Below, piece by piece: positions 49,634-59,020 of a DNA stretch of 64,000 bases. Origin of the DNA: Dongia mobilis (lineage in GTDB: Bacteria; Pseudomonadota; Alphaproteobacteria; Dongiales; Dongiaceae); assembly GCF_004363235.1 (NCBI RefSeq), contig NZ_SNYW01000008.1, positions 434,001 to 498,000 of the forward strand. Direction: 5' to 3'. How positions within the stretch are numbered: position 1 is the first letter of the stretch; every line of letters begins with the position of its first letter. Under the pieces are notes generated by a model. The model was not told the origin of the DNA. It did no database searches and was given only the letters and a program-made list of their open reading frames with translations. A program made the position numbers and the translations under genes.

Positions 49634-49779
49634 AGGAAGTGGGCACCGCGATGCATCTCGACATCGAGGCAGAACGGGCGAGGCGCCTGCGGCAGCGCAA
49701 CTGGGCCCTCGCCGGGGCCCTCGTACTCTTCGTCGTCCTGGTCTTCATCGTTTCCATCGTCAAGATGGGGGGCAATTGA
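49627..49779 (+). CDS. CoxF-like small membrane protein
   Basis: This 50-residue ORF lies between ctaB and ctaG, where alphaproteobacteria often code a tiny CoxF-type protein. It has a basic N-terminal part ([14 protein letters not shown]), one hydrophobic helix and the end SIVKMGGN, typical of that group. ATG 49627 overlaps the ctaB stop; ATG 49651 is an alternative giving 42 residues. The stop shares a base with the ctaG ATG. Its role in oxidase assembly is assumed from position. Confidence 0.75.
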   Translation: MVKEVGTAMHLDIEAERARRLRQRNWALAGALVLFVVLVFIVSIVKMGGN

Positions 49780-50417
49780 TGGCCGCCACACCCGAATCCA
49801 GCCGCAATCTCGGCCAGCGCAACCGCAATGTCATGATGTGGCTGGTCGGCCTCGTCGCCGGCATGACCGGGCTCGCCTTCGCCTCGGTGCCGCTCTACGA
49901 CCTGTTCTGCCGGGTGACCGGTTTCGGCGGTACGCCGATGCGCGCCGAGGAGGCCAGTGTTGCCATCGGCACGCGCGATCTTACCGTCACCTTCAATGCG
50001 GACCTCGCCGCCGGCATGCCGTGGCGTTTCTTCCCCACCGAGAACAAGATGACGGTGCGGACCGGCGTCACCTATACCGCCACCTATGTCGCCGAGAACC
50101 CGACCGGCGAAACGGTCACCGGTTCCTCCACCTTCAACGTGTCGCCGGATATTTTCGGCAAATACTTCGTCAAGGTGCAGTGTTTCTGCTTTGAGCGGCA
50201 GGAGCTGAAGCCGGGCGAGCGGGTGGAAATGCCGGTGGTGTTCTATCTCGACCCGCAGCTGGAAGAAGACCCCTATCTCGGGAAGATCGGCGAGGTCACC
50301 TTGTCCTATACCTTCTTCCGGGTAGAGAACGACCCGGTCAGCCTGGGCGCCGTGGCGCCGGACCTTGTGCCGGAAGCGACGGTTCCGGCACAAGCTGGCC
50401 AAAATGGCGGTAGTTGA
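49779..50417 (+). CDS. ctaG: Cytochrome c oxidase assembly protein (CuB insertion)
   Basis: CtaG/Cox11 delivers copper to the CuB site of subunit I. The 212-residue protein has one N-terminal membrane helix, VPLYDLFCRVTGFGGT, and the copper motif QCFCFERQELKPGERVEMPVVFYLDP in its periplasmic beta domain. ATG 49779 shares one base with the coxF stop (TGATG). A short non-conserved tail follows the core. Confidence 0.96.
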   Translation: MAATPESSRNLGQRNRNVMMWLVGLVAGMTGLAFASVPLYDLFCRVTGFGGTPMRAEEASVAIGTRDLTVTFNADLAAGMPWRFFPTENKMTVRTGVTYTATYVAENPTGETVTGSSTFNVSPDIFGKYFVKVQCFCFERQELKPGERVEMPVVFYLDPQLEEDPYLGKIGEVTLSYTFFRVENDPVSLGAVAPDLVPEATVPAQAGQNGGS

Positions 50418-50495
50418 GTAGATTGACGTGCAATCCAGCCGGCACGGGGGAGAGATACCGGGGCCGGTGCGATGAGAGAAGAGAGAGTTGAAGCC

Positions 50496-51326
50496 ATGAG
50501 CGATGCGGCGGCGCACAAGCCAAACCACCCCTATCACCTGGTCGATCCCAGCCCGTGGCCGCTGGTCGGCAGCATTGCCGGCGGCGTCTTCACCATCGGC
50601 ATGGTTTTCTACATGCACGGCAAGGCCGGCTTCCTGGTCTCGGTCCTGCCGGGCATCGTCCTCATCCTCCTCACCATGCTGGGCTGGTGGCGCGATGTGG
50701 TGAAGGAAGCCGAAATCGACAAGGCGCACAGCCCGGTCGTGCAGATCGGCCTGCGCTATGGCATGGCGCTGTTCATCGCCTCCGAAGTGATGTTCTTCGT
50801 CGCCTTCTTCTGGGCCTTCTTCGACGCCTCGCTCTTCCCGAAGGATGCCGTCGGCGGCGTCTGGCCGCCGCAGGGCGTCCTGGTGCTGGACCCGCTGCAG
50901 ATCCCGCTGCTCAATACCCTCATCCTGCTGCTGTCGGGCTGCACGGTCACTTGGGCGCATCACGCGCTGCGCGAAGGCGACCGCCAGAACTTCATCCGCG
51001 GCCTCGCCCTCACCATCCTGCTGGGCATCATCTTCACCGGCTTCCAGGCCTATGAGTACGCGCATGCGCCGTTCGGCTTCAAGGACGGGATTTACTCCTC
51101 GACCTTCTACATGGCGACCGGCTTCCACGGTTTCCACGTTCTGGTCGGCACCCTGTTCCTGATCGTCTGCCTGTTTCGCGGCTTCAAGGGGCATTTCACG
51201 CCCGATCATCATTTCGGCTTCGAGGCGGCAGCCTGGTACTGGCACTTCGTCGACGTGGTCTGGCTGTTCCTGTTCGCCTGGATCTATATCTGGGGTTCGG
51301 GTCCCGGCCCCTATTATGGTGCATAA
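50496..51326 (+). CDS. ctaE: Cytochrome c oxidase subunit III
   Basis: Subunit III is the seven-helix subunit that stabilises proton uptake in the oxidase. The 276-residue protein begins HPYHLVDPSPWPLVGS and has GMALFIASEVMFFVAFFWAFFDASLFP, TVTWAHHALREGDR and GFHGFHVLVGTLFL, ending in WYWHFVDVVWLFLFAWIYIWG. ATG 50496 matches the family N-terminus; ATG 50472 would add eight residues. Confidence 0.97.
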   Translation: MSDAAAHKPNHPYHLVDPSPWPLVGSIAGGVFTIGMVFYMHGKAGFLVSVLPGIVLILLTMLGWWRDVVKEAEIDKAHSPVVQIGLRYGMALFIASEVMFFVAFFWAFFDASLFPKDAVGGVWPPQGVLVLDPLQIPLLNTLILLLSGCTVTWAHHALREGDRQNFIRGLALTILLGIIFTGFQAYEYAHAPFGFKDGIYSSTFYMATGFHGFHVLVGTLFLIVCLFRGFKGHFTPDHHFGFEAAAWYWHFVDVVWLFLFAWIYIWGSGPGPYYGA

Positions 51327-51347
51327 CGCCATGGGAGCGCCGGCCCG

Positions 51348-51704
51348 GTGACGGTCCGCGCTCCCATCCTGACCGGATTGGCCTGCCGTTGCCCGCGCTG
51401 CGGGCAGGGCAGGCTTTTTCGCGGCCTGCTGACGGTGCGCGAGCGCTGCGAGCATTGCGACCTGGACCTCAAGGCGGCCGATAGCGGCGATGGGCCGGCG
51501 GTCTTCGTCATTCTGTTGCTGGGCGCCATTCTGGCGCCGCTGGTCTTCTGGGTCGAGTTCGGTCTCGAGCCGCCCTTCTGGGTGCATGTCGTGCTGTGGC
51601 CGCCCTTGGTCCTGGGCGCAGCCATCGCTATGCTGCGGCCGCTAAAGGGTGTCATGATCGCCCTGCAATTCCACCACCAGGCCGCCGAGCACCGGGTAGA
51701 ATAG
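51348..51704 (+). CDS. DUF983 family membrane protein
   Basis: The 118-residue protein has a zinc-ribbon-like start (CRCPRCGQGRLFRGLLTV and CEHCDLDL) followed by two hydrophobic helices. This is the DUF983 pattern, often found between ctaE and surf1 in alphaproteobacteria. Its function is unknown. The start is GTG 51348, 21 bases after ctaE. Confidence 0.88.
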   Translation: MTVRAPILTGLACRCPRCGQGRLFRGLLTVRERCEHCDLDLKAADSGDGPAVFVILLLGAILAPLVFWVEFGLEPPFWVHVVLWPPLVLGAAIAMLRPLKGVMIALQFHHQAAEHRVE

Positions 51705-51734
51705 TCCGCCCGCGCCGGCGGCGGATATCGATTG

Positions 51735-52484
51735 ATGACGCAACCGAGCCTCCTTTCCCGCTTCCGGCCCAAACTCTGGCCGACGTTGATCACCATTCCG
51801 GCGGTCCTCTTCATGCTGGCGCTCTGCGTCTGGCAGGTACAGCGGCTCTACTGGAAGGAAGGTCTGATTGCCGAGCGTGTCGCACGGTCGGAGGCGACCG
51901 CAATTCCCCTGCCGCCGATCGGCGCCAATATCGCCGAGGCCGAATTCCGCCGCGTCGAACTGCTCGGCCGCTTCGACCATGCCCGCGAATTCTACCTCGC
52001 CGCCCGCTCGCAGAACGGCAATGTCGGCTACTGGGTCGTGACGCCGTTCCTGCTGGCCGATGGCGGCGGCGCCGTTCTGGTCAATCGCGGCTGGGTGCCC
52101 AATGAAAAGAAGCAGCCGGAAACGCGGGCCGAGGGCCAGTTGCCGGATGGCATCGCGATCGAGGCCCTGGTGCGGCAGCCGCAGCGTCAGGCCTGGTTCC
52201 AGCCGGACAACGAGCCGCAGAAGAATACCTGGTACTATCTCGACCCCGCCGAGATCGCGGCCGCCAGCGGCCTGCCCCTGCGGCAGGATCTCTACCTAGA
52301 CATCGTCAAGGGCGAGGTCCCGGGTGGCTTCCCGATCGGCGGCCAGACCCGCATCAACCTGCCCAATGACCATCTGCAATATGCCATCACCTGGGGCTCC
52401 CTGGCGCTCGCCCTCATCGTCATCTACGTGATGTCGAGCCTGGAAAAGGGCCAGGCCGCCAGGTCGCCCCGGGGACAGCCATGA
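51735..52484 (+). CDS. SURF1-family oxidase assembly protein
   Basis: SURF1 helps insert heme a into subunit I. The 249-residue protein has a helix near each end and between them RRVELLGRFDHAREFYLA, VVTPFLLADGGGAVLVNRGWVP and LPNDHLQYAITWGSLALALIVIY, the standard family marks. ATG 51735 is preferred over the overlapping TTG 51732. Its stop overlaps the following peptidase gene (ATGA). Confidence 0.94.
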   Translation: MTQPSLLSRFRPKLWPTLITIPAVLFMLALCVWQVQRLYWKEGLIAERVARSEATAIPLPPIGANIAEAEFRRVELLGRFDHAREFYLAARSQNGNVGYWVVTPFLLADGGGAVLVNRGWVPNEKKQPETRAEGQLPDGIAIEALVRQPQRQAWFQPDNEPQKNTWYYLDPAEIAAASGLPLRQDLYLDIVKGEVPGGFPIGGQTRINLPNDHLQYAITWGSLALALIVIYVMSSLEKGQAARSPRGQP

Positions 52485-53974
52485 ACGCACCTTCCTATCG
52501 CAGCCTGGAACAGCGCTTTGCCCGCATGGGGGCAATCAACGAGGCGGCGGGCATGCTGCATTGGGATATGGCGGCGGTCATGCCGGAGGGTGGCCACGGG
52601 GCGCGCGCCGAGCAGCTGGCCGTCCTCGGCGTCATTGCCCACGAGATGATGACGGCGTCGGACACGGCCGAGCTGCTTGCCGCAGCCGAGGCGGAAGAAC
52701 TCGATTCCTGGCAGCGTGCCAACCTTGCCGAGATGCACCGCCTGCATACCCATGCGACGGCATTGTCGCCGCGCCTGGTCGAGGCGATGACGCGCGCGCG
52801 GACCGCCTGCGAGAAGGCCTGGCGCGCGGCACGGCCGGCGGGCGATTTTGGTGCGGTGATTGAGCCGCTGCGCCATGTGCTGGACCTCACCCGCGAGGCC
52901 GCGGCAGCCAAGGCCGAGAAACTGCGCCTGTCGCCCTACGAGGCACTGATGGACGAGTTCGAGCCCGGCGCCCGGATTGCCGACATCACGCCGATCTTCG
53001 ACGATTATGCCGCCTTCCTGCCCGATTTCCTGGGCCGTGTCCTGGAACGGCAGCAGAGCGAAGGCGCCCCGGTCGAGCCGGCCGGGCCCTTTCCGATCGC
53101 CACGCAAAAGGCGCTGGGCGAAAGGGTGATGGGCATCCTCGGCTTCGATTTCCGTCACGGCCGCCTGGATACCTCTCTGCATCCGTTCTGCGGCGGCACG
53201 CCGGACGACGTGCGCATCACCACGCGCTATGACGAGCTGTCCTTTGCCGGCGCTCTGATGGGCGTCATCCACGAGACCGGGCATGCGCTGTACGAGCGCG
53301 GCCTGCCGGAGGCCTGGCGGCGCCAGCCGGTGGGCCAGGCGCGCGGCATGGCGCTGCACGAGAGCCAGTCGCTGCTGATCGAGATGCAGGCCGCGCGCAG
53401 CCGCGAATTCTGCGCCTTTCTTTCGCCGCTGCTCAGGGAAACCTATCCCGGCAATGACGCCGCCTTCGCGCCGGACAACCTGTTCCGCCTCTATACCCGC
53501 GTCGCGCCCGGCTTCATCCGCGTCGATGCCGACGAGGTTACCTATCCCGCCCATGTCATCTTGCGCTATCGCCTGGAACAGGCGCTGATTTCCGGCGACC
53601 TTGCGCTGCGCGACCTGCCGGGCGCCTGGAACGAGGGCATGCGGCACCTGCTGGGCCTTGCCGTGACCAGTGATCGCGAAGGCTGCCTGCAGGACATCCA
53701 CTGGTTCGACGGCGCCTTCGGCTATTTCCCCTGCTACAGCCTCGGCGCCATGAACGCGGCGCAATTCTATGCCAGCGCGGCCGCGGCCGATCCCGGCATT
53801 CCTGCCGCCCTAGGCCGCGGCGACTTTAGCCTCTTGCTTGCCTGGCTGCGCGAGAACGTGCACGGCCTCGGCTCAAGCCTGACCACCGCCGAGATCGTGA
53901 CCCGCGCCACCGGCCGGCCGCTCGATGCCGGCGTGTTTCGCGCCCATCTCGAGCGCCGTTATCTCGGGGTGTGA
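52481..53974 (+). CDS. Carboxypeptidase Taq (M32) metallopeptidase
   Basis: The 497-residue zinc carboxypeptidase has HETGH (H264, E265, H268) as metal and catalytic site and the third-ligand region GMALHESQSLLIEMQ. Other family marks are MLHWDMAAVMPEGG, HPFCGGTPDDVRITTRY and EVTYPAHVILRYRLE. It is soluble and cytoplasmic. It overlaps surf1 by four bases although its function is unrelated to the oxidase. Confidence 0.95.
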   Translation: MNAPSYRSLEQRFARMGAINEAAGMLHWDMAAVMPEGGHGARAEQLAVLGVIAHEMMTASDTAELLAAAEAEELDSWQRANLAEMHRLHTHATALSPRLVEAMTRARTACEKAWRAARPAGDFGAVIEPLRHVLDLTREAAAAKAEKLRLSPYEALMDEFEPGARIADITPIFDDYAAFLPDFLGRVLERQQSEGAPVEPAGPFPIATQKALGERVMGILGFDFRHGRLDTSLHPFCGGTPDDVRITTRYDELSFAGALMGVIHETGHALYERGLPEAWRRQPVGQARGMALHESQSLLIEMQAARSREFCAFLSPLLRETYPGNDAAFAPDNLFRLYTRVAPGFIRVDADEVTYPAHVILRYRLEQALISGDLALRDLPGAWNEGMRHLLGLAVTSDREGCLQDIHWFDGAFGYFPCYSLGAMNAAQFYASAAAADPGIPAALGRGDFSLLLAWLRENVHGLGSSLTTAEIVTRATGRPLDAGVFRAHLERRYLGV

Positions 53975-53988
53975 GAACCGGTCCAGCA

Positions 53989-54023
53989 GCCAGACTGTCG
54001 GCGGCCAGACTGTCGGCGGCCAG
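53989..54023 (+). repeat. 15-base tandem repeat after the M32 peptidase gene
   Basis: GCCAGACTGTCGGCG occurs at 53989-54003 and 54004-54018, followed by a five-base partial copy. It starts 15 bases after the stop codon. Confidence 0.85.
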
Positions 54024-54074
54024 GCACTTGAGTAAACCCGGGCGGATTGGCAGCATGGGGCGAAGGGGACACCC

Positions 54075-56165
54075 ATGATCAGAGCTGGCCGTTACAGGGG
54101 AGGTTCCGACCCCGCCACAAATCGCGGTCACCAGCGGCCCTATGCCATGCTGGTGGCCCTGGTTGCGGCCGTCTATGCCTACCATGTCGGCGGCGAAATT
54201 GCGGGCCTGCGCCCCGATCTGCTGCCGTTCGTCTGGGGTGCCCCCGCCTTTCTTCTGGCGCCGCTCCTGGTGCTGGGCTGGCGCATGCTGCCGCCTGTCG
54301 CCGTGGTGGCGCTCGCTTTCCAGGTCTATCGCCATGGCGGCGCCTGGGGGCCGGGGGCGCTAGCGGCCGGCGGCGATCTCGTCGCTGCGGTAATCGCCGT
54401 GCTGGCACTTTCTCTCTTCGCGCCGATCGACCTGCGCCTGCGGCACCAGCGCGATTTCGGCCGCCTCGCCCTGGTGGCCGGCCTGCTGGTGCCGGGACTC
54501 CTTGCCGGGCTGTCCCTGCTGCTGAGCCGGGCACTCGGCTTCGGCCCAGCCGGCACGTTCGCCGCCAGCTGGCTGATGCTGCTGGCGGCGAACGCGGTGG
54601 CGCTGCTTGCCGCGGTTCCCTTCGCCATCGTCTGGGTCACCCAATCGCAGGCGCGCGGCCCGCATCCTGCCGAACTGCGCTGGCTTGTGCTCATCGCCTT
54701 CGTCTTCGTGGGGATCGTCTGGTGGCTGCCCGACAAATTCCTCGGCGCCGCCGTCTATCTCGCCCTGCTCGGCCTGCCGCTCGCCTTCTATGCACTCACC
54801 CGCTACGGGCGCCGCGGTGCCAGCACGGCCGCGATGATCTTCGCCCTTGTTCTCGTGGCCGGCGCCAGCCAGGGGGTTACGCTGTTTGCCGGACTGGCCG
54901 GGCCCCATGTCCTGCCGGCGCTGATCGTCTTCCTGCTTGCGGTTGAATGCGGGCTGATGATCGTGGCGATCGCGCGCGCCGAGCAGGATCGCGAGCAGGA
55001 TCGCGTCGCCGAGAACGAATCCCGCCTGCGCATGCTGATCGACAACACCAAGGTAGCACCCTATGCCATGCCCGGACCGCAATTCATCACTTACAGCTTC
55101 ATCAGCGACCGCATCGAGGCCATGACCGGCCACTCCTTGGCCGAGTGGAACGAGCCCAAGGCCTGGTTCCGCTTCATGCATCCCGAGGACCTGCCGCGCA
55201 TGTCCTCGATCGATGCCAGCGAGCTTGTGCCGGAGCGCGACTACGAATGGGAATATCGCCTGGTACACAAGGACGGCTCGCCGGTCTGGATCCGCGATCT
55301 CTTTCGCATCGACCGCAAGGCCGACGGCACGCTGGAACTGCGCGGCATGATGACCGATGTCACCGTCTTGAAGACCCGTGAACTGGCGCTGGCCGAGCGC
55401 GAGCGGGAACTGGAGGTGGCGCGCGACCAGGCCGAGGCGGCGAACCGCGCCAAATCCAGCTTTCTCGCCACCATGAGCCACGAATTGCGAACGCCGATGA
55501 ACGCCATCATCGGCTTTGCCGAGGTGATGAACTCCGAGGCGTTCGGCGCCCTAACTACCAAACAGCGCGAGCATATCGGCGATATCATGGCGTCCGGCCA
55601 GCACCTGCTGCAACTCATCAACGACATCCTCGACATGTCGAAGATCGAAGCCGGTCGCTTCGAAATCAACGAGGAACTGGGCGAACTCGACCATCTCATT
55701 GCGAGCTCGGTACGGATCAACGCACCGGCCGCCGAGCGGCGCGGCATCCGTGTCGAGGTCGACAATCCCCATACCTGTCTCGGCCTCGTCGCCGACCAGC
55801 GGGCGGTCCGGCAGATCCTGCTTAACCTCATTTCCAATGCCATCAAGTTCAGCCCGGAAAAGGGCGTCGTGACCCTCAGGGCGCGCTGCCGGGATGACGG
55901 CAGCCTCGCCCTCAGCGTCACGGACCGGGGCATCGGCATGTCTGCGGAGACTGTGGCACGCATCTTCGAGCCCTTTTTCCAGGGCAGTGGGGTCGATTTT
56001 CGCCACAAGCGGGAGGGCACCGGGCTCGGCCTCGCCATCTCGCAGAAACTGGCAGCAATGCATGGCGGCGAACTGGTCATCGACAGCGTCCTGGGTGCCG
56101 GGACGACGGTAACCCTGACCCTGCCGGCGGCGCGGGTCCGGGCGGTCGAGATGGCGGTCAAATAG
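54075..56165 (+). CDS. Membrane PAS-domain sensor histidine kinase
   Basis: The 696-residue kinase has about eight hydrophobic helices over residues 20-305 (a MASE1-like input region), then a PAS/PAC domain (ISDRIEAMTGHSLAEWNEPKAWFRFMHPED, WEYRLVHKDGSPVWIRDL). A coiled coil leads to H469 in MSHELRTPMNAIIGF. ATPase motifs are NLISNAIKFSP, VTDRGIGMS and GTGLGLAIS. ATG 54075 has GAAGGGG upstream. No response regulator adjoins it, so the partner is unknown. Confidence 0.88.
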   Translation: MIRAGRYRGGSDPATNRGHQRPYAMLVALVAAVYAYHVGGEIAGLRPDLLPFVWGAPAFLLAPLLVLGWRMLPPVAVVALAFQVYRHGGAWGPGALAAGGDLVAAVIAVLALSLFAPIDLRLRHQRDFGRLALVAGLLVPGLLAGLSLLLSRALGFGPAGTFAASWLMLLAANAVALLAAVPFAIVWVTQSQARGPHPAELRWLVLIAFVFVGIVWWLPDKFLGAAVYLALLGLPLAFYALTRYGRRGASTAAMIFALVLVAGASQGVTLFAGLAGPHVLPALIVFLLAVECGLMIVAIARAEQDREQDRVAENESRLRMLIDNTKVAPYAMPGPQFITYSFISDRIEAMTGHSLAEWNEPKAWFRFMHPEDLPRMSSIDASELVPERDYEWEYRLVHKDGSPVWIRDLFRIDRKADGTLELRGMMTDVTVLKTRELALAERERELEVARDQAEAANRAKSSFLATMSHELRTPMNAIIGFAEVMNSEAFGALTTKQREHIGDIMASGQHLLQLINDILDMSKIEAGRFEINEELGELDHLIASSVRINAPAAERRGIRVEVDNPHTCLGLVADQRAVRQILLNLISNAIKFSPEKGVVTLRARCRDDGSLALSVTDRGIGMSAETVARIFEPFFQGSGVDFRHKREGTGLGLAISQKLAAMHGGELVIDSVLGAGTTVTLTLPAARVRAVEMAVK

Positions 56166-56305
56166 GACTGCCGGCGCAAGGTTCTCACGGGATTCATGAC
56201 AATTTCGCAGGGGCAACCGGCGCGGATCGGGTGTTGCCTTGCTTGTCAGGGCGCGGCCGCCGCCCTAATTTGGGGCGCAATCGAGGGTCAGTGAAGGATT
56301 TCCCC

Positions 56306-57721
56306 TTGCGTTACATCAGCACGCGCGGCCAGGCGCCGCGTCTCGGCTTCGAGGAGGCGCTCCTCACCGGCCTCGCCCGCGATGGCGGGCTCTATGTGCC
56401 GGAAACCTGGCCGCAACTGGGCAAGGCGGCGCAGGCCCGCCTTGCCGGCCAGCCCTATGGCGCAGTGGCCGCCCAGGTAATGCGGCCCTTCGTCGGCAGG
56501 TCACTTGCCGGCAAGGCGCTGCAGGGCGCCATTGCCGAGGCTTACGGCACCTTTCGCCACCAGGCGGTGGCACCGCTCGTCCAGATCGACGAGGGGCTCT
56601 GGCTGATGGAACTTTTCCACGGCCCGACGCTCGCCTTCAAGGACGTGGCGCTGCAGCTCCTTGGCCAGCTTTACGACCGGGTGCTGAAGGCGCGGGGCGA
56701 GCGCATCACGGTGATCGGCGCAACCTCGGGCGATACCGGTTCGGCCGCCCTCGAGGCCTGCCGTGACCGCGCCGCCATTGACATATTCATCCTGCACCCG
56801 AAGGGCCGCGTCTCGGAGGTGCAGCGCAGGCAGATGACCACGATCGATGCCGCCAACGTCCACAACATCGCCATCGACGGCTCGTTCGACGATTGCCAGG
56901 ACCTGGTCAAGGCGATGTTCAACGACCAGGCCTTCCGCGATCGTGTCAACATGGCGGCGGTGAATTCCATCAACTGGGCCAGGGTGCTTGCCCAGGTCGT
57001 CTATTACGTGACCGGGGCAATCGCTCTGGGGGCGCCGCACCGTGCGGTCAGCTTCGCCGTGCCATCGGGCAATTTCGGCAATGTCTATGCCGGCTATGCG
57101 GCGAAATCCATGGGCCTGCCGATCGAGCGGCTGATCGTCGGCTCCAACCGCAACGACATCCTGACCCGCTTCTTCTCCAGCGGTGCCATGAAGATCACCC
57201 GGGTGACGCCCTCGCTCTCCCCCTCAATGGATATCCAGGTCTCCAGCAATCTCGAGCGGCTGCTGTTCGACCTCTTCGACCGCAAGGGCGAGAAACTGGC
57301 CGCCGCCATGCAGGAATTCCGCAGGAGCGGCCACTTCACGGCACCTCAGCGACACTGGGGCCGCGTGGCGAAAACATTCCACGCCCATCGCCTCGACGAC
57401 CGGCAGACGCTGGCCGCCATGCGTGACGTCCACCGCCGTACCGGCATGCTGGTGGACCCGCATTCGGCCATCGGCCTTGCCGCGGCGCTCGATGCGCGCA
57501 GATCCGCCGCGAAATCCGCGACCCCGATCATCTCGCTGGCGACCGCGCATCCCGCAAAATTCCCCGATGCGGTCGAGCAGGCGACCGGCATCCGCCCGGC
57601 TCTACCGTCACATCTTGCGCATCTGATGTCGGCCCGCGAGCGGCTGACCGACCTGCCCAACGATCTTGCCCGGGTGCAGGACTTCGTGCTCGCCAATACT
57701 CGCCTCGGCCACAACCGATGA
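56306..57721 (+). CDS. thrC: Threonine synthase
   Basis: ThrC converts O-phosphohomoserine to threonine with PLP. The 471-residue protein has STRGQAPRLGFEEALLTGLARDGGLYVP, the PLP lysine K112 in GPTLAFKDVALQLLG, GATSGDTGSAALEA and the PLP-phosphate region VPSGNFGNVYAGY. TTG 56306 is preferred: AAGGA lies seven bases upstream and it gives the usual RYISTRG start; GTG 56291 would add five residues. Its TGA overlaps the next ATG. Confidence 0.95.
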   Translation: MRYISTRGQAPRLGFEEALLTGLARDGGLYVPETWPQLGKAAQARLAGQPYGAVAAQVMRPFVGRSLAGKALQGAIAEAYGTFRHQAVAPLVQIDEGLWLMELFHGPTLAFKDVALQLLGQLYDRVLKARGERITVIGATSGDTGSAALEACRDRAAIDIFILHPKGRVSEVQRRQMTTIDAANVHNIAIDGSFDDCQDLVKAMFNDQAFRDRVNMAAVNSINWARVLAQVVYYVTGAIALGAPHRAVSFAVPSGNFGNVYAGYAAKSMGLPIERLIVGSNRNDILTRFFSSGAMKITRVTPSLSPSMDIQVSSNLERLLFDLFDRKGEKLAAAMQEFRRSGHFTAPQRHWGRVAKTFHAHRLDDRQTLAAMRDVHRRTGMLVDPHSAIGLAAALDARRSAAKSATPIISLATAHPAKFPDAVEQATGIRPALPSHLAHLMSARERLTDLPNDLARVQDFVLANTRLGHNR

Positions 57722-58998
57722 ATGTTCGATTGACAGAGGACAGCGTCGAGATCACGACCCTGCCGAACGGCTTTCGCGTCGCCACGGACCGCATGGATTC
57801 GGTCGAGACGGTGTCACTGGGCGTCTGGGTCGGGATCGGCACGCGCCACGAGGATGCGGCCGAGAATGGCGTCTCGCACCTTCTCGAGCACATGGCGTTC
57901 AAGGGAACGCGGCGTCGCTCGGCGCGCGACATCGCGGTGGAAATCGAGAATGTGGGCGGCGTCCTCAACGCCTATACCGGGCGCGAGCAGACCGCCTACT
58001 ACGCCAAGGTGCTGGCCGAGGATACGGCACTTGCCCTCGACCTCATTGCCGACATCCTGCAGCATTCCACCTTCGACGCCCAGGAACTGGAGCGCGAGCG
58101 CGGCGTCATCATCCAGGAGATCGGCCAGGCGGAGGACACGCCGGACGACATCGTCTTCGATCACTTCCAGGAGACGGCCTTTCCGGAACAGAGCATGGGC
58201 CGTCCGGTCCTCGGCCGCGCCGAGATCATCGCCGAACTCAAGGCCGAGGCGATCGCCGGCTATATGCTGAGCCGCTATCGTCCCGGAAACATGGTGCTGG
58301 CGGCGGCCGGAAGGGTCGAGCATCGGCGCCTGGTCGACCTCGCCCTGGCGGCCTTCGATCAGCTGCCGCCGGGCGGCGCGGCGGCGACCGATCCGGCGCG
58401 CTACCAGGGCGGCGAATTGCGCCTCGATCGCGACCTCGAACAGGCCCACATCGTGCTGGGTTTCGACGGCATCGGCATCCACGACCCCGACTACTACGCC
58501 AGCGCGGTGCTGTCGCAGGTGCTGGGCGGCGGCATGTCCTCGCGCCTGTTCCAGGAGGTGCGCGAAAAGCGGGGCCTGGTCTACGGCATCCATTCCTTCG
58601 CCAGCGCCTGGTCGGATGCCGGCATCTTCGGCATCTATGCCGGCACCGGCGAAAAGGAGGCGGCCGAACTGCTGCCGATCGTCTGCGACGAGATGCTGAA
58701 ACTGACCGACCAAATTCCGGAGGAAGAGCTTCGTCGCGCGGGCGCGCAGCTGAAGGCCGGGATCCTGATGGCTCGCGAGAAGACGTCGGCAAGGTGCGAG
58801 CAGCTGGCGGCGCAACTGCTGATCCACAATCGCCCCGTGCCGTCCGCCGAGATCGTGGCCAGGGTGGATGCCGTGACCGGTACCGATCTGGCCCGCGTCG
58901 CTCGCCGCCTGATGGCCTCGACGCCGACGCTCACCACCATGGGGCCGGTCGGTGCCGTGATGGATCTTGCAAGTTTGCAGGAGCGCCTTAGAGTTTGA
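57718..58998 (+). CDS. M16-family zinc metallopeptidase (processing-peptidase-like)
   Basis: The 426-residue protein is related to the beta subunit of mitochondrial processing peptidase. It has the inverted zinc motif HLLEH (H54, E57, H58) in GVSHLLEHMAFKGT, a distal Glu region ELERERGVIIQEI, and NAYTGREQTAYYAKVL. The C-terminal half has GGGMSSRLFQEVREKRGLVY. It follows thrC with an ATGA overlap. No signal peptide is seen; bacterial substrates are not known. Confidence 0.94.
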   Translation: MNVRLTEDSVEITTLPNGFRVATDRMDSVETVSLGVWVGIGTRHEDAAENGVSHLLEHMAFKGTRRRSARDIAVEIENVGGVLNAYTGREQTAYYAKVLAEDTALALDLIADILQHSTFDAQELERERGVIIQEIGQAEDTPDDIVFDHFQETAFPEQSMGRPVLGRAEIIAELKAEAIAGYMLSRYRPGNMVLAAAGRVEHRRLVDLALAAFDQLPPGGAAATDPARYQGGELRLDRDLEQAHIVLGFDGIGIHDPDYYASAVLSQVLGGGMSSRLFQEVREKRGLVYGIHSFASAWSDAGIFGIYAGTGEKEAAELLPIVCDEMLKLTDQIPEEELRRAGAQLKAGILMAREKTSARCEQLAAQLLIHNRPVPSAEIVARVDAVTGTDLARVARRLMASTPTLTTMGPVGAVMDLASLQERLRV

Positions 58999-59020
58999 GG
59001 CCCTTGCTGCCGGGGGCGCC

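Noticed and set aside
49602-51587. 661-codon minus-strand open frame
   Set aside because: It is antisense to coxF, ctaG and ctaE, whose plus-strand products are clear family members.
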